Shown here piece after piece: positions 63,562 to 64,000 of a DNA stretch of 64,000 nucleotides. This DNA comes from Pseudomonas extremaustralis (GTDB lineage: Bacteria > Pseudomonadota > Gammaproteobacteria > Pseudomonadales > Pseudomonadaceae). The notes beneath the pieces are model-generated. The model was not told where the DNA came from. It did no database searches and worked only from the letters and a program-made list of their open reading frames with translations. The translations under genes and the position numbers were made by a program. The stretch covers positions 248,001-312,000 of the forward strand of contig NZ_LT629689.1 of NCBI RefSeq assembly GCF_900102035.1, in the 5' to 3' direction. Numbering within the stretch: the first letter of the stretch is position 1; every line of letters starts with the position of its first letter.

Positions 63562-64000
63562 TTATTGCTCCGCCTTGAGCACATCGGGCAGGTAGGCGCG
63601 GTGGAAACCGTTGAACGGTGCGCTCGGCGACTGTGTCTGGTGCAACGGCCAGGCGCGACTGCCCAGGTTGGCGGCGCCATCGATGCGCAGGGTGCTGCCG
63701 CTGATGAAAGCGGCGGCGGGGCTGAGCAGAAACACGATGGCCGCGCTGACTTCCGACTCGGTGCCGATGCGCTTGAGGGGCACGTGTTCGCGCAGGGTCG
63801 GGATCAGCGCCTTGAACGCGCCTTCGTAGGTGTCCATGCCGCTGGAGGCAATCCAGCCCGGCGCCACGGCATTGACCCGCACCCCGGCGTAGCCCCACTC
63901 GAAGGCGGCGGTCTTGGTGAGGTTGTCCATGCCTGCGCGCGCCGCGCCCGAGTGGCCCATGCCGGGCATGCCGCCCCACATGTCGGCGAGCATGTTGACG
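63562..64000 (-). CDS. atuB: SDR-family oxidoreductase AtuB (C-terminal part, 5' end outside window)
   Basis: The last ~146 codons of a short-chain dehydrogenase/reductase; the frame stays open through the window edge. Visible: GMGHSGAARAGMDNLTKTAA, EWGYAGVRVNAVAPGWIASS and the C-terminal AAAFISGSTLRIDGAANLGS. The usual YxxxK catalytic pair is absent at the expected position; the HSGAARAG form instead matches the helix of dienoyl-CoA-reductase-like SDRs. Position directly upstream of the carboxyltransferase gene matches atuB. The N-terminal Rossmann glycine motif lies outside the window. Confidence 0.8.
   Translation of the reverse strand, partial: VNMLADMWGGMPGMGHSGAARAGMDNLTKTAAFEWGYAGVRVNAVAPGWIASSGMDTYEGAFKALIPTLREHVPLKRIGTESEVSAAIVFLLSPAAAFISGSTLRIDGAANLGSRAWPLHQTQSPSAPFNGFHRAYLPDVLKAEQ

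Overview
The window is a continuous piece of a GC-rich Pseudomonas chromosome, most likely of the P. fluorescens group. Four things point there: the gene order of the flagellar/chemotaxis cluster, the fleQ-fleSR regulators, copies of fluorescens-type REP/REPIN palindromes (GAGCTTGCTC- and GGGGGCTTGC-type), and FleQ/FliC/FleN proteins that closely match Pseudomonas family members as I remember them. I saw no tRNA, rRNA, CRISPR array, transposase or integrase. Layout, about 1-46.1 kb, all on the + strand: a nearly complete polar-flagellum and chemotaxis locus. It begins inside flgI and runs flgJ-flgK-flgL, then a lone ketoacyl-ACP synthase III gene at the place where flagellin-glycosylation islands usually sit, then fliC-flaG-fliD-fliS-fliT, the regulators fleQ and fleS-fleR, fliE-F-G-H-I-J, a three-gene switch module (STAS protein, receiver/PP2C phosphatase/kinase, Hpt; the HsbA-HsbR-HptB type), fliK, fliL-M-N-O-P-Q-R-flhB, two cold-shock-domain genes, flhA-flhF-fleN-fliA, and cheY-cheZ-cheA-cheB-motC-motD-parC-parP-cheW plus a DUF2802 gene. 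The transcriptional hierarchy can be read in the DNA. Sigma-54 sites with exact GG-N10-GC spacing precede fleSR, fliE, fliK, fliL and flhA. Sigma-28 (FliA) sites precede fliC and, further on, cheV. FleQ would drive the sigma-54 tier, FleSR the rod/hook tier and FliA the filament/chemotaxis tier, with FleN and FlhF controlling number and position. About 46.1-56.9 kb, mixed strands: an accessory stretch. On the - strand is a VasX-like type VI secretion effector overlapping a membrane-protein gene that is probably its immunity partner. Then come a YegS-type lipid kinase gene, a NarL-type two-component pair, a small protein that looks like an Hpt domain without its histidine, cheV behind a sigma-28 promoter, and a MOSC-domain gene. 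About 56.9-64 kb, - strand: ppnP (nucleoside phosphorylase), a DEDDh exonuclease gene, and a catabolic operon whose order (SDR, carboxyltransferase, acyl-CoA dehydrogenase, enoyl-CoA hydratase, biotin carboxylase) matches atuBCDEF, the citronellol/geraniol (acyclic terpene) pathway. The window ends inside the SDR gene. Items most worth a second look: four tandem DEFESLLDxLHGKG-type repeats in CheA at the position of the CheY-binding P2 domain, resembling the DEIDALL peptides of FliM/FliN; a 46-nt near-perfect palindrome with a degenerate extra copy upstream of the T6SS effector; the orphan effector/immunity pair; a degenerate cold-shock protein between flhB and flhA; and the histidine-less Hpt-like protein near cheV.
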